From Crocosphaera sp. (lineage in GTDB: Bacteria > Cyanobacteriota > Cyanobacteriia > Cyanobacteriales > Microcystaceae): DNA of 37,334 nucleotides. The notes under the pieces were generated by a model. It was not told the origin of the DNA. It searched no databases and saw only the letters and a program-made list of their open reading frames with translations. The position numbers and the translations under genes are program-made. Of the stretch, positions 24,836-32,585 are shown piece by piece. The DNA is taken from contig JASJDN010000035.1 of assembly GCA_030065205.1 (NCBI GenBank), positions 1 through 37,334 on the forward strand, given 5' to 3'. Every line of letters begins with the position of its first letter. Positions within the stretch are counted from its first letter, which is position 1.

Positions 24836-25774
24836 TCAATTTCCCTGTTCTTCTAGGTTAGCACGAGCATTCCGTTGCCACATCGTCGGTTTAATTCTCC
24901 GTAATGCAGAAGCGGGGAATTGTTGTTGCCATTTCTCCTCGGTTATATCGGCCAATTCTTCTAAGTTTGGGGCAATATTACCCGAATAAGGGTGAAAATC
25001 TTGGATCTCAGTTTCTTGGGAAAATCGCTGATTCCAAGGACAAACCTCTTGACAAATATCACAACCGGCTACCCATCCCTGTAAATTATTTACAATATCT
25101 TTAGGAAGCTGTTCGGAACGGTTCTCGATAGTATGATAGGCAATACAACGGTTCGCATCCACCACAAACGGACTGGTGATCGCATGAGTAGGACAAGCGT
25201 CTAGACATCGGGTACAAGTTCCACAATGTTCTGTATGGGGTTTATCGGTTATTAAGTCTAAATTGGTTAAAATTTCACCTAAAAACACCCAACTCCCGTA
25301 TTCTCTGGTGATCACGTTACTATTTTTAGCGATCCAACCAATTCCCGATCGCATCGCCCAAACCTTATCTTGAATTGGCCCAGTATCAACATAATAACGG
25401 GTTTTAATACTTTCGTCTTGCTTGTCTAACCATTGACTCAAAGTTTTAAGCTTTTTTGTCATAACTTTATGGTAATCTCTTCCCCACCCATAACGGGAAA
25501 TTTTACCCTGTTTTTTATCTTCCGATTGTTGATAGGGGGTATAATAATTCAGAGCAACAGAAATGACTGTTTTAACCTCTGGCATACATTGACGAATATC
25601 GAACCGTTTCGGGTTATTCATCCAAGCCATATCTGCGTTATATCCTAACGCTAACCAAGCTTGAAGATGATTAATTGCATCATCTTGATATTCCCTATCA
25701 ACTTTAGCAATACCCACTTTATGAAAGCCAATTTCCAGGGCTTTTTGTTTGATTTTTGTCGTTAACTCTTCCAT
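24836..25774 (-). CDS. queG: epoxyqueuosine reductase
   Basis: 312 residues, the last step of queuosine biosynthesis: reduction of epoxyqueuosine to queuosine in the wobble position of GUN tRNAs, using cobalamin and two 4Fe-4S clusters. Seen: GFHKVGIAKVD at the N-terminus, YVDTGPIQDKVWAMRSGIGW-type cofactor region with IAKNSNVITREYGSWVFLGE, and two cluster motifs, CGTCTRCLDACPTHAI and CDICQEVCPWNQRF. The C-terminus (ASALRRIKPTMWQRNARANL) is typical; the HEAT-like extension of some members is short. It is followed 9 bp upstream in coordinate terms by hepT, probably by chance. Confidence 0.93.
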   Translation of the reverse strand: MEELTTKIKQKALEIGFHKVGIAKVDREYQDDAINHLQAWLALGYNADMAWMNNPKRFDIRQCMPEVKTVISVALNYYTPYQQSEDKKQGKISRYGWGRDYHKVMTKKLKTLSQWLDKQDESIKTRYYVDTGPIQDKVWAMRSGIGWIAKNSNVITREYGSWVFLGEILTNLDLITDKPHTEHCGTCTRCLDACPTHAITSPFVVDANRCIAYHTIENRSEQLPKDIVNNLQGWVAGCDICQEVCPWNQRFSQETEIQDFHPYSGNIAPNLEELADITEEKWQQQFPASALRRIKPTMWQRNARANLEEQGN

Positions 25775-25782
25775 GTAACTAA

Positions 25783-26124
25783 TTAATTATTCCAGAATGT
25801 TTCAGAAATAGAGTCAATTGCTTTATCTAAGGAAGGCAGATAAGTTTCCACCACATCCCAGACCAAATCAATATCAATTCCTAGATATTCATGAGCTAAT
25901 CTATTCCTAAATCCTGCAATTTTTTCCCATAAAATATCTGGTTCTGACTCTTTCCATTCTGTCGGTAAATTTTTAATTGACTCACACATAACCTCTAGAT
26001 TTCTGAGAACGGCATCTTGAATCATTATTTGCTCAAAGAATTCTTTTTTACCTCCTTTTGTATAAGATTTAATTCTTGTCAAGCAGTCTCGAATATGAAT
26101 TAAATAAATCCTATTATCCTTCAT
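25783..26124 (-). CDS. hepT: HepT-type HEPN ribonuclease toxin (DUF86)
   Basis: 113 residues. The HEPN active-site motif is RNRLAHEY, exactly R-x4-H-x-Y, near residue 73. In the Shewanella HepT-MntA system this Tyr is AMPylated by MntA, which blocks RNase activity. Flanking landmarks are IQDAVLRNLEVMCESIKNLP and GIDIDLVWDVVETYLPSL. The start codon overlaps the mntA stop by four bases (ATGA), typical for the pair. Order on the transcript is mntA then hepT. Confidence 0.88.
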   Translation of the reverse strand: MKDNRIYLIHIRDCLTRIKSYTKGGKKEFFEQIMIQDAVLRNLEVMCESIKNLPTEWKESEPDILWEKIAGFRNRLAHEYLGIDIDLVWDVVETYLPSLDKAIDSISETFWNN

Positions 26125-26414
26125 AAACTAACTGCCTCTTTTATTATTTTATCCCTAATAAAATAATGTAAAGACTTAGTCGTAACGATATCAACTTTTC
26201 GATTTAACAGTTTTTCTAAATCCTCAATCAGCCCCACTGGGAACCAGGGAGAAATTTTCGATAAATCATAATCAATCAAAAAATCGATATCACTATTTTC
26301 TGTCTCTTCTCCCCTGACGACAGATCCAAAAACCCTAACATTAAAAGCCCCATGTTTAGCAGCCAAACTTAAAATTTCTTCTCTTTTTTCTCCTAATAAT
26401 TGCTTCAATAACAT
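26121..26414 (-). CDS. mntA: MntA-type minimal nucleotidyltransferase antitoxin
   Basis: 97 residues. The nucleotidyltransferase signature GSVVRGEETENSDIDFLIDY gives GS-x10-D-x-D, the metal-binding motif of the pol-beta fold, with a third acidic residue in RKVDIVT. The GSxxRG-ExxxSDID form is characteristic of MNT proteins that neutralise HepT by adding AMP to its Tyr. It is translationally coupled to hepT. It lies 10 bp past the stop of the glycosyltransferase gene, so part of its expression may come from read-through. Confidence 0.87.
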   Translation of the reverse strand: MLLKQLLGEKREEILSLAAKHGAFNVRVFGSVVRGEETENSDIDFLIDYDLSKISPWFPVGLIEDLEKLLNRKVDIVTTKSLHYFIRDKIIKEAVSL

Positions 26415-26423
26415 GGTTGAACC

Positions 26424-27584
26424 TCAATTTTGAATTAAACGATGTTTCACCATTTTTCCGTGACTGGTTAACTTAAATTCAACCCCCCGCCAAATAACGG
26501 TCCGTTGGGTAAACGCTAACCCCCAAAAAATTAAACCCACCACATCCCGAAAGGGTAATAGATATAAATTTTTGATGGTTTCTTTGTCTTTCATCGTTCG
26601 AGCGACCATAAAAGCCGTTATCATTCTTACTAGAATAGTAGCCACTAAGACCTCTAATCCGATAAAATCCCATCGTAACAGAGCAAAAATGAGAGCAAAA
26701 GGAATAGAACGGATTAAAATAGTGGAAACAAAAGCCCCTTGTCTCGCTAAATAGGTATTTTGATCCCAATAGACTTGATGACTCCACCAATTTTTCCAAC
26801 TGGCTAGATCAACCACTACATCGATCATATAGGGAAGGAGTACCATTTTTTGCCCCGATGTCCACACCCGTCGTCCAATTTCGTAGTCTTCTACTAAATA
26901 ATCGGCTAAACTCTCTAAACCCCCTAATTTATCCAAGGTTGAGCGACGAATGGCAATAGAGGGTCCCAAACAGGAATTTGAAGCCCCTGTTACCTCTGCA
27001 AACATGACACTAGGCATAAAGTCAGCATTCATGGTTAAAAGTTCCATTTTTTCGTACCAACTGTCTGCTTTGGTCACTTTAAACGGGGTACAGACACAAC
27101 CTACATCCGGGTTAGCCAAGGGATTGACAATGGTTTTGATATAATCGGGCTGTAAGCGCGTGTCACTGTCGCTAATAATAATGATATCGTGGTTGGCTGC
27201 TTCCATCGCGCCTAAGAGGTTATTCACCTTCCCGTTGGCCCCTGCTTCCACTCGACTGATGACTACAGAAATGCGATCGCTTCCAAATTCTGCTTGAATA
27301 CCTTTAATGATAGGATAAGCGGGATCTTGGGGATCTTGAACGGAGTATATGACTTGATAGTTAGGATAATCTTGAGTAGCAATAGTTCTTAAATTATGTT
27401 TCAGATTCTTTTCTAACCCTCGTACCGGCTTTAAAACGGACACAGGAGGGGTGAAATGGTTATTTTGAGGGGATCGCTTAAAAAACCGTTTAACGGTAGC
27501 TACGGTTAATAAGGAAAAAACGGAACCACCGATCACAGGGATTAAACAAAGCCATTGTAGGCTATCAAGAATATTGAATAACAC
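26424..27584 (-). CDS. hpnI: GT21-type glycosyltransferase, HpnI-like
   Basis: 386 residues. One N-terminal helix (~10-30), a GT-A domain, then C-terminal helices (IRSIPFALIFALLRWDFIGL, LVATILVRMITAFMVA, a last one near 350). The catalytic domain has PPVSVLKPVRGLEKNLKHNL, QDPQDPAYPII, IIIISDSDTRLQPDYI (DxD) and EDYEIGRRVW, which corresponds to the (Q/R)xxRW motif. This order is that of ceramide glucosyltransferases (GT21) and of hopanoid HpnI, which makes N-acetylglucosaminyl-bacteriohopanetetrol. Cyanobacteria make hopanoids but few sphingolipids, so HpnI is the better guess. No other hopanoid gene is in the window. Confidence 0.7.
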   Translation of the reverse strand: MLFNILDSLQWLCLIPVIGGSVFSLLTVATVKRFFKRSPQNNHFTPPVSVLKPVRGLEKNLKHNLRTIATQDYPNYQVIYSVQDPQDPAYPIIKGIQAEFGSDRISVVISRVEAGANGKVNNLLGAMEAANHDIIIISDSDTRLQPDYIKTIVNPLANPDVGCVCTPFKVTKADSWYEKMELLTMNADFMPSVMFAEVTGASNSCLGPSIAIRRSTLDKLGGLESLADYLVEDYEIGRRVWTSGQKMVLLPYMIDVVVDLASWKNWWSHQVYWDQNTYLARQGAFVSTILIRSIPFALIFALLRWDFIGLEVLVATILVRMITAFMVARTMKDKETIKNLYLLPFRDVVGLIFWGLAFTQRTVIWRGVEFKLTSHGKMVKHRLIQN

Positions 27585-27861
27585 TTTTAATAGTCCTCAC
27601 ACAATCTCATTCTGATATCTAGTGATATTTTAAGAGAAATTATTTTTTTGATGACCTCAATTGTCAGCTTTACGAGACAAACCTAAAGTACAGAGAAGAA
27701 ATTCGTTAAACTATGGGTGGAAGCCGTTGCCTCGAACCTACCATCAACCCTAGGTAAAATAGTAATAGAGAGTGGGAAAAGATTCCCCCGATGTGGGTGG
27801 TCAAAGGTTGGTTAAAATCTAAAATTGAATGTACACAAAGCTATTCGAGAGGAAAACTAAA

Positions 27862-28287
27862 ATGACTACCGAACCTCAAGTCCCTAAAGAAAGTGCTATT
27901 ACAAAGACAGAAGAGACAAACGTTGAAGTTGTCACCAAGGATAAAACCCCTAGTGAGATTCAACAAGAAACCACTGCACTCATTGACGCGATTAGAAGCA
28001 AAGCTTTAACCGAAGCCAAAGAAGCGGGAGAGTTAGCCCGTGAGAACTATTTAGACACAGTTCGTCGCATTCGTCAAGATATCGAAGAACGCAAACTATT
28101 TGACCCTCAACGCATTGATGAGGCGGTTAAATATATTCAAAAGGAGGTAGAAAAAGATTGGGATGGTGTTGTTAAGGAATGGAACACCGTGGTTAAGGAA
28201 GTCAGTAGTTTTGGCGATCGCCTGAATGAAGCGGCCAAAGCAGCTTGGGAAATTTTAACCGCACCTTCTAAGGATAAGGATAGTTAG
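27862..28287 (+). CDS. small charged helical protein, cyanobacterial hypothetical
   Basis: 141 residues from ATG 27862, which has GAGAGGAAAACTAAA upstream; an in-frame ATG at 27829 would add MYTKLFERKTK. No hydrophobic segment. The sequence is rich in Glu/Lys/Ala and predicted to be long helices (IQQETTALIDAIRSKALTEA, ENYLDTVRRIRQDIEER, EVEKDWDGVVKEWNTVVKEV). I do not recognise a named domain. The repeated heptad-like spacing suggests a coiled-coil or membrane-surface protein, perhaps stress-related. It stands alone. Confidence 0.65.
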   Translation: MTTEPQVPKESAITKTEETNVEVVTKDKTPSEIQQETTALIDAIRSKALTEAKEAGELARENYLDTVRRIRQDIEERKLFDPQRIDEAVKYIQKEVEKDWDGVVKEWNTVVKEVSSFGDRLNEAAKAAWEILTAPSKDKDS

Positions 28288-28317
28288 ATTTATCGAAAAA
28301 TCAAGGGTCTAAAACTC

Positions 28318-28460
28318 CGTCCTTTAGGACGTAATGTGATACGATATCGCCATACGGGAGGGCATCCCGAAATTCACGCCTTGGGAGACATGAATGAGTA
28401 AGACCAGTGATGGCACGTTCAGCCCAGGAAACTTCTCGCCTTTAGGCAGAAGTATGTCAC
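28318..28460 (+). ncRNA. solo omega-RNA/right-end relic of a TnpB element
   Basis: No tnpB is present, yet the spacer holds CGTCCTTTAGGACG (hairpin, 28318-28331), a structured middle (CATACGGGAGGGCATCCCGA, then CACGCCTTGGGAGACATGAA) and a right-end type hairpin, CTTCTCGCC/GGCAGAAG, at 28432-28452. The last closely parallels CTCCTCGGCTTTAGCCAGGAG-type right end of the intact IS. The middle resembles the 3' part of cyanobacterial tnpB elements as I remember them. Probably a deletion remnant; expression is unknown. Confidence 0.45.
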
Positions 28461-28479
28461 AACTCAATAACTAACATTT

Positions 28480-28504
28480 TTTAGGTGGGCATTGCTCACC
28501 TAAA
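28480..28504. repeat. GTGGGCA palindromic repeat
   Basis: TTTAGGTGGGCA-T-TGCTCACCTAAA is a near-perfect palindrome with a G-T type mismatch. A sister copy, GGTGGGCA-T-TGCCCACC, is at 34998-35014, and the ends of the small insert at 37058-37116 use the same arms. This looks like a dispersed repeat family; it may also end transcription of the relE gene. Confidence 0.5.
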
Positions 28505-28553
28505 TTGTGTAGTTTCCTTAGATAAATTATAGTATTAATCTCCGTTTTTATGA

Positions 28554-28814
28554 TTATTTATAAATATTTTGGCGAGAACCAATTTTAATAATATATATGA
28601 TAAGAACTGATGACTGGATTTCGTAAATTATTCTATACTCTCCTACCCTAATGCGATAACTATCTCCTGAGTTAACAAGTTTTTTCACTCCTGCAGGATA
28701 GGGATTATTGGCTAAGCTTTCTATGGCTTCCAGTAATCTAATAATAGCTTTTTTATCAAGTCGTTTTAGCTCTTTTTTTGCTGAAGTTTTCCACTTAATT
28801 TTATAGGATGCCAT
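28554..28814 (-). CDS. relE: RelE/ParE-family toxin
   Basis: 86 residues: SYKIKWKTSAKKELKRLDKK, LEAIESLANNPYPAGVKKLV, and SYRIRVGEYRIIYEIQSSVL with IKIGSRQNIYK at the end. This is the canonical RelE fold with the basic residues (Lys/Arg in helix 1, RIRVGEYRIIYEI strand) used for ribosome-dependent mRNA cleavage. Its start overlaps the antitoxin gene by 14 bp, so the two are translated together. On the transcript the antitoxin comes first. Confidence 0.9.
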   Translation of the reverse strand: MASYKIKWKTSAKKELKRLDKKAIIRLLEAIESLANNPYPAGVKKLVNSGDSYRIRVGEYRIIYEIQSSVLIIYIIKIGSRQNIYK

Positions 28815-29013
28815 CTTCTGTCAATTCCCTTATTAAGTCTTGATGGTCAATAGTAGTTTCATTTTTTCTTTCATTGATATCTTTCAAATCTTCTAGATCC
28901 ATCAATAATTCTTCAAATTCTTCAATTGGTAAAATAACTGCGACTTTTTCACCTTTTTGGTTAGTAATATACTGTAAGGAAAGATTTTTAATTGAATTAG
29001 TTTGAGTTTTCAT
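28801..29013 (-). CDS. RelB/Phd-type antitoxin
   Basis: 70 residues: an N-terminal DNA-binding part (LSLQYITNQKGEKVAVILPI, a Phd/YefM-like beta-alpha start) and an acidic C-terminal helix (EEFEELLMDLEDLKDINERK). It ends with TIDHQDLIRELTEDGIL, which should bind and block the RelE toxin. It overlaps relE. A relic of the last ~17 codons of a second, related antitoxin lies at 29357-29410. Confidence 0.82.
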   Translation of the reverse strand: MKTQTNSIKNLSLQYITNQKGEKVAVILPIEEFEELLMDLEDLKDINERKNETTIDHQDLIRELTEDGIL

Positions 29014-29091
29014 TTTTTATCTTATTTTTTTACCTACTATATTATTATAACATTAGTCTAAGTTAGATGTAAAAAAGAGAGGTTAATAAAT

Positions 29092-29337
29092 ATGAACAAG
29101 CATTTACCGAACATGAACAGTGATCAAGATTTAGAAAACTTGTTAAAGGAAGACCTATCTGATTACTTAAATACGGATAATTTTTCTCCTGTTACCTTTG
29201 AACTTGTCAACAAGAATGAAAGTATAAAACTCGATATTTCTTCTGAACTTTTAAACGCTGCAAAAGAAGCTTGTAAACAGAAAAAGATGAATTACCAAGG
29301 TTTTATCATAGCAGCAATTGAACAAGCTTTAAAATAA
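29092..29337 (+). CDS. CopG-type antitoxin, apparently without toxin
   Basis: 81 residues with a clear AGAGAGG ribosome-binding site. The C-terminal half, SIKLDISSELLNAAKEACKQ followed by KKMNYQGFIIAAIEQALK, is a ribbon-helix-helix DNA-binding unit (strand IKLDIS, helix LLNAAKEACKQ, helix YQGFIIAAIEQAL). The N-terminal acidic part (DLENLLKEDLSDYLNTDNF) would bind a toxin. The layout matches the CopG/BrnA antitoxin group. No toxin gene is next to it: upstream is the divergent relBE pair, downstream only relics. Confidence 0.65.
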   Translation: MNKHLPNMNSDQDLENLLKEDLSDYLNTDNFSPVTFELVNKNESIKLDISSELLNAAKEACKQKKMNYQGFIIAAIEQALK

Positions 29338-29356
29338 TAACAATCACTTGTTGATT

Positions 29357-29410
29357 TTATAGAATGGTATCTTCTTTTAATTCTGTTATTAAATCTTGAT
29401 GGTCAATATT
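29357..29410 (-). pseudogene. relic of a second RelB-type antitoxin 3' end
   Basis: Read on the minus strand the segment codes NIDHQDLITELKEDTIL and a stop. The intact antitoxin ends TIDHQDLIRELTEDGIL. The match covers 17 codons and the stop; upstream the frame is lost. A duplicated relBE module has therefore decayed here, sandwiched between the orphan CopG gene and the Uma2 pseudogene. Confidence 0.65.
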
Positions 29411-29420
29411 TTTGATCTTA

Positions 29421-30002
29421 TTAAGATTTTGTTGATAAATCTACTTTATGATAAATATCATCAAATTCTAAAGATACACCTCCTAATTCTATTTTTATGG
29501 TTTTATCTTCTTCGTAAAATTCCTGAAATAACCATTCTTTTTCATCAGTTTTTGTGAATTTTTCTCCATAAATTTTCGTTTAACTCACTAACAAATATTC
29601 AGAAAATCCTGAAATGGTTCGATAACCAAAAAACTTACCTTCTTTATCATAGTTTTCTGTAGAAGGGGATAAAACTTCAATAATTAAACTAGGATTTAAA
29701 ATGGTATCCTTACGATTTTCGTAGTAAATAGGATCTCCTTCAATTACCATGATATCTGGATAAGTAAAGCTGTTTTTCTCAGGTATCCAGAGGCGAACAT
29801 CTCCCATATAAACTCGATAATCTTGCTTCTTGAAAGCATAATGTAATTCAGCGTAAATGTTACCTGCAATTTGATTGTGATTAACTGTTCCACCTGCCAT
29901 TGGAATAATTTTCCCGTTAATGTACTCACTTTTAAAATTGGCTTTTTCTTCTTGTTTTAAGTAATCTTCAATTGATATTTTTTTAGGGATAGTTGCTTGC
30001 AT
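29421..30002 (-). pseudogene. Uma2-family endonuclease-fold gene broken by one in-frame stop
   Basis: From ATG 30002 the frame gives 140 residues: ISIEDYLKQEEKANFKSEYI, MAGGTVNHNQIAGNIYAELH, YTPDIMV-like FTYPDIMVIEGDP and NPSLIIEVLSPSTENYDKEG, the PD-(D/E)XK residues of the Uma2/DUF820 family. It stops with TAA at 29580-29582 after FSEYLLVS. The same frame then continues without interruption as TKIYGEKFTKTDEKEWLFQE and on to VDLSTKS, stopping at 29421. That is the normal C-terminus. Restoring a sense codon gives about 193 residues, the usual length. So a single CAA-to-TAA type change, or a sequencing error, splits it. Uma2 genes are numerous in cyanobacteria and of unclear role. Confidence 0.75.
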
Positions 30003-30065
30003 AGCTCTTACATAAATGACGTTCTATTTATTTTAGCAAATTTTATGAGCAGAAAATATTATGAC

Positions 30066-30764
30066 TTATGTTTCTGTTTTAAACAGTGCTAAAAATGTTT
30101 TTAAATCTTCTAAAATAGGATGTTCAAAGTTCCAGATATTAGATTTATTTTCCATAATATAATCAAAATTATTCATTGTACATTTTCTTCCTGCTTTTCT
30201 TTGGTCTTTTTTTGAACAAGTATCATATCTTAGATAAATACTAATCCAAAATTTATCAAAATCTTTATCTGTTATTTCATAACCCTTATTTTTTAGACAT
30301 TTTCTCCAGTCATTTAAACATTCAGCATGAGGAGAGTTTTGAGTTTTGATCGTTTTCAAAACGGTTTCTAATTCTCCCTTATTATCTACATTAGTAAAAT
30401 AACAAGCAATTTCTATCTCAGTTACATCGTCTATAGTTAGTTTAATTAATTCGCTAGTATTGTTCAAAGTTCCGCTATTCTCAAAAACATTTTTGATACA
30501 GTTATTAACTATTTCTAGTCTTTTATCAGTTCCTTGATCATCAATATCAATAACAATCCCAATTTTTTCAATTCCTCTTTCGAGAATATCTGCTTTTAAT
30601 TCTTTTAATGTTTTAATTAGTTGTGTTTCGTTTAATCCTTTTAATTCTTCGTAGTCATCGATATAAATAGGTTTTCCAACTTTAATATCATAATTTAGAT
30701 GATTGATTAAAGCTTCAAGAAAGATTTTATCATTTTTACTTTCGACAATTAAAATATTACTCAC
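30066..30764 (-). CDS. TOPRIM-like DUF3226 protein, partner of the AAA ATPase
   Basis: 232 residues. The N-terminus NILIVESKNDKIFLEALINH has the TOPRIM first acidic residue (Glu8 in VES), and KIGIVIDIDDQGTDKR supplies the D-x-D (Asp73, Asp75). These are the metal-binding residues of TOPRIM nucleases such as OLD. A second acidic stretch, LTIDDVTEIEIACYFTN, follows. The C-terminal half has LRYDTCSKKDQRKAGRKCTM, a conserved basic patch. The layout recalls DUF3226. Its start overlaps the ATPase stop by eight bases, so the two are translationally coupled. Proposed effector half of a split OLD-type defence system; nuclease activity is inferred. Confidence 0.62.
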   Translation of the reverse strand: MSNILIVESKNDKIFLEALINHLNYDIKVGKPIYIDDYEELKGLNETQLIKTLKELKADILERGIEKIGIVIDIDDQGTDKRLEIVNNCIKNVFENSGTLNNTSELIKLTIDDVTEIEIACYFTNVDNKGELETVLKTIKTQNSPHAECLNDWRKCLKNKGYEITDKDFDKFWISIYLRYDTCSKKDQRKAGRKCTMNNFDYIMENKSNIWNFEHPILEDLKTFLALFKTET

Positions 30765-31971
30765 CTCTCACCTCCTTTCCATGATCAATTGCATAATCTA
30801 AGGTTTCTAAATCTCTTTTAATACCAATGATTTTCTTTGTCTTATAATGCCTTGTCATTGTAAAATATGCACCACTATCAGCATAATAGTTAAGTCCAAT
30901 ATCTCTAAATGCTTGAATCATTTCTAAACTATGAGTTGTGGCAAAAATTTGTACATCAAGTTCTTTTGACAGTTCAAATAATGCTTTCCAAAAATCTCTA
31001 TGATTAGTGTAATGTATTCCGTTTTCGATTTCATCAATTAAAATTATACTACTTTTATTATTAATAACTTGTAAAACAATTTCCATGACTCTATTAATTG
31101 CATCACCAAACATTGATATAGGTAGCATTTTGTGATTAGTTTTCTTTAAGTAAAGTAAAGGCTTTCCTATAGAAAAAATTTTAATATCTTCTATTAATGA
31201 ATCTATATGTTTAAGAATATTAATAATATGTTTATCCAAATTTTCAAATACTGCTTTGCTATATTCTTCTATTATTATTTCAGGAGCATAACGAAAAAAT
31301 GGTGATATATAAATAGCTTTTCTACTTAATAATTTTTTTCTCTTAGTATTAAGGATTTGTATTAAATTTACTTCAGATATCTCAAGCTTATTGTCAATAT
31401 CTTGAATAACTCGTAAGGTAATATCTTTATTAGTAGAAACTATGATAAATAGATAATGATTAGAATACTTATTCATAAGATTTTGTATATCTCTTGGAAG
31501 ACTTGCGAAATCTGAATCAACTGCCAAATATACCTCAATTGTTAATAGTGATCCCTTATGGGAATTTTCAGATAGATATTTTATTTGTAAGTCCTGTTCT
31601 ATATTTTCATGATCAACATTTTGGTAGGGAATATTATTAGATAAAATCAAATTATCATTCAACTTAATTATTTGCTTTTGATTATTATCATTATTAGTTT
31701 CTATTTTTCCATTCTGTTCTACTTTATCACTAAAAAAGAAACTATCCCAAGCTTTTTCAGGATAAGCTTTACTAAATTCGTCAGATTCTTGTCTTAACTT
31801 CCTTAATAAAAAAACAGTTTTAGGTTGAGGAGACTGATTTAATAATATCGCTTCTAATAAAGCAGTTTTACCTGAATTATTTTTACCACCAATTAAATTA
31901 ACTCGTTCAAACCCTTCAATTTTCGTATGTTCAAAACATCTAAAATTTTCTATTTCAATATCTCTAATCAT
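30757..31971 (-). CDS. AAA15/21-type (OLD-like) ATPase
   Basis: 404 residues. SMC/ABC-like head: IRDIEIENFRCFEHTKIEGF at the N-terminus, Walker A GGKNNSGKT (28-36) and Walker B IILIDEIENGIHY (309-321, Asp313/Glu314). The H-loop is ATTHS (345-349), and ISMFGDAINRVMEI stands in place of the signature. The middle (~60-280) is long, AT-rich and poorly conserved, with insertions. This is the AAA_15/AAA_21 class used by OLD, Gabija, PARIS and retron systems to sense phage and gate a nuclease. The TOPRIM part, fused in OLD proteins, is a separate gene here (30066-30764). The 3' member overlaps it by eight bases. Confidence 0.78.
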   Translation of the reverse strand: MIRDIEIENFRCFEHTKIEGFERVNLIGGKNNSGKTALLEAILLNQSPQPKTVFLLRKLRQESDEFSKAYPEKAWDSFFFSDKVEQNGKIETNNDNNQKQIIKLNDNLILSNNIPYQNVDHENIEQDLQIKYLSENSHKGSLLTIEVYLAVDSDFASLPRDIQNLMNKYSNHYLFIIVSTNKDITLRVIQDIDNKLEISEVNLIQILNTKRKKLLSRKAIYISPFFRYAPEIIIEEYSKAVFENLDKHIINILKHIDSLIEDIKIFSIGKPLLYLKKTNHKMLPISMFGDAINRVMEIVLQVINNKSSIILIDEIENGIHYTNHRDFWKALFELSKELDVQIFATTHSLEMIQAFRDIGLNYYADSGAYFTMTRHYKTKKIIGIKRDLETLDYAIDHGKEVRGE

Positions 31972-32058
31972 TGTTTTTATACTGCTTAAAGTTAAGTAGA
32001 TAGGAAAAGTACAGCTAAACCGTTTAAAATTGCTATAATTATATATGATAAACTAAAG

Positions 32059-32089
32059 TTCTGTAAATCTATACACTATAAAATCAAAA
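32059..32089 (+). promoter_or_regulatory. 31-bp repeated promoter-like element, copy A
   Basis: TTCTGTAAATCTATACACTA followed by TAAAATCAAAA, ending 18 bp before the vapC start. It contains TATAAAAT as a -10-like box. An almost identical copy (one mismatch) precedes the gene at 32806. A shared promoter or operator is the simplest reading. A second -10-like TATAATT is at 32034. Confidence 0.5.
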
Positions 32090-32107
32090 CAACTTTAAGA
32101 AATACCT

Positions 32108-32581
32108 GTGACTGAAACTATATATATTGAAACGAGTATTATTGGTTATCTAACAGCTAGATCAACTAAAAATCTAATTATTGCTGGCAATATTGAAATA
32201 ACACGAGACTGGTGGCAAAATCGTCATAATGATTTTGATCTTTACATTTCACAAGTTGTTTTAGATGAAGTCGCTAGAGGAGATGCAAAAATTGCTTTGA
32301 GACGACTACAAATTCTCGATGGTTTCCCCTTAGTTGAACTTAATCAAGCAGTACGAGATTTATCAAAACAATTTCTTCTACAAAGTAACCTTCCTCCGAA
32401 AGCGTCTGACGATGCAGTTCATATTGCTGCTGCAACTGTTCATGGATTAGATTACTTGTTAACATGGAATTGTAAACATATCGCCAATGCTCAAATTCAA
32501 AAAAAGTTAGCTCAAATTAGTGCTAATTTGGGATATGAATTACCTGTTATTTGTACTCCATACGAACTTTTAGGAGATTAG
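32108..32581 (+). CDS. vapC: PIN-domain (VapC-type) toxin
   Basis: 157 residues, GTG start. PIN acidic residues are in IYIETSIIGYLTA (first acid is Glu, as in one VapC subgroup), VVLDEVARGD, and NLPPKASDDAVHIAAATVHG with LDYLLTWNCKHIAN at the end. These are the marks of a Mg-dependent RNase that cuts tRNA or rRNA. The 56-residue protein encoded 4 bp downstream is its likely antitoxin; toxin-first order is unusual for VapBC but known for this subgroup. Confidence 0.85.
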   Translation: MTETIYIETSIIGYLTARSTKNLIIAGNIEITRDWWQNRHNDFDLYISQVVLDEVARGDAKIALRRLQILDGFPLVELNQAVRDLSKQFLLQSNLPPKASDDAVHIAAATVHGLDYLLTWNCKHIANAQIQKKLAQISANLGYELPVICTPYELLGD

Positions 32582-32585
32582 AACA

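Noticed and set aside
26479..26799. 106-residue minus-strand ORF inside hpnI
   Set aside because: Shifted frame of the glycosyltransferase gene, whose own frame carries all conserved motifs.
30066..31971. Calling the ATPase/TOPRIM pair PARIS or Gabija
   Set aside because: The TOPRIM partner looks like DUF3226, not DUF4435, and there is no UvrD helicase; the names would overstate the evidence.
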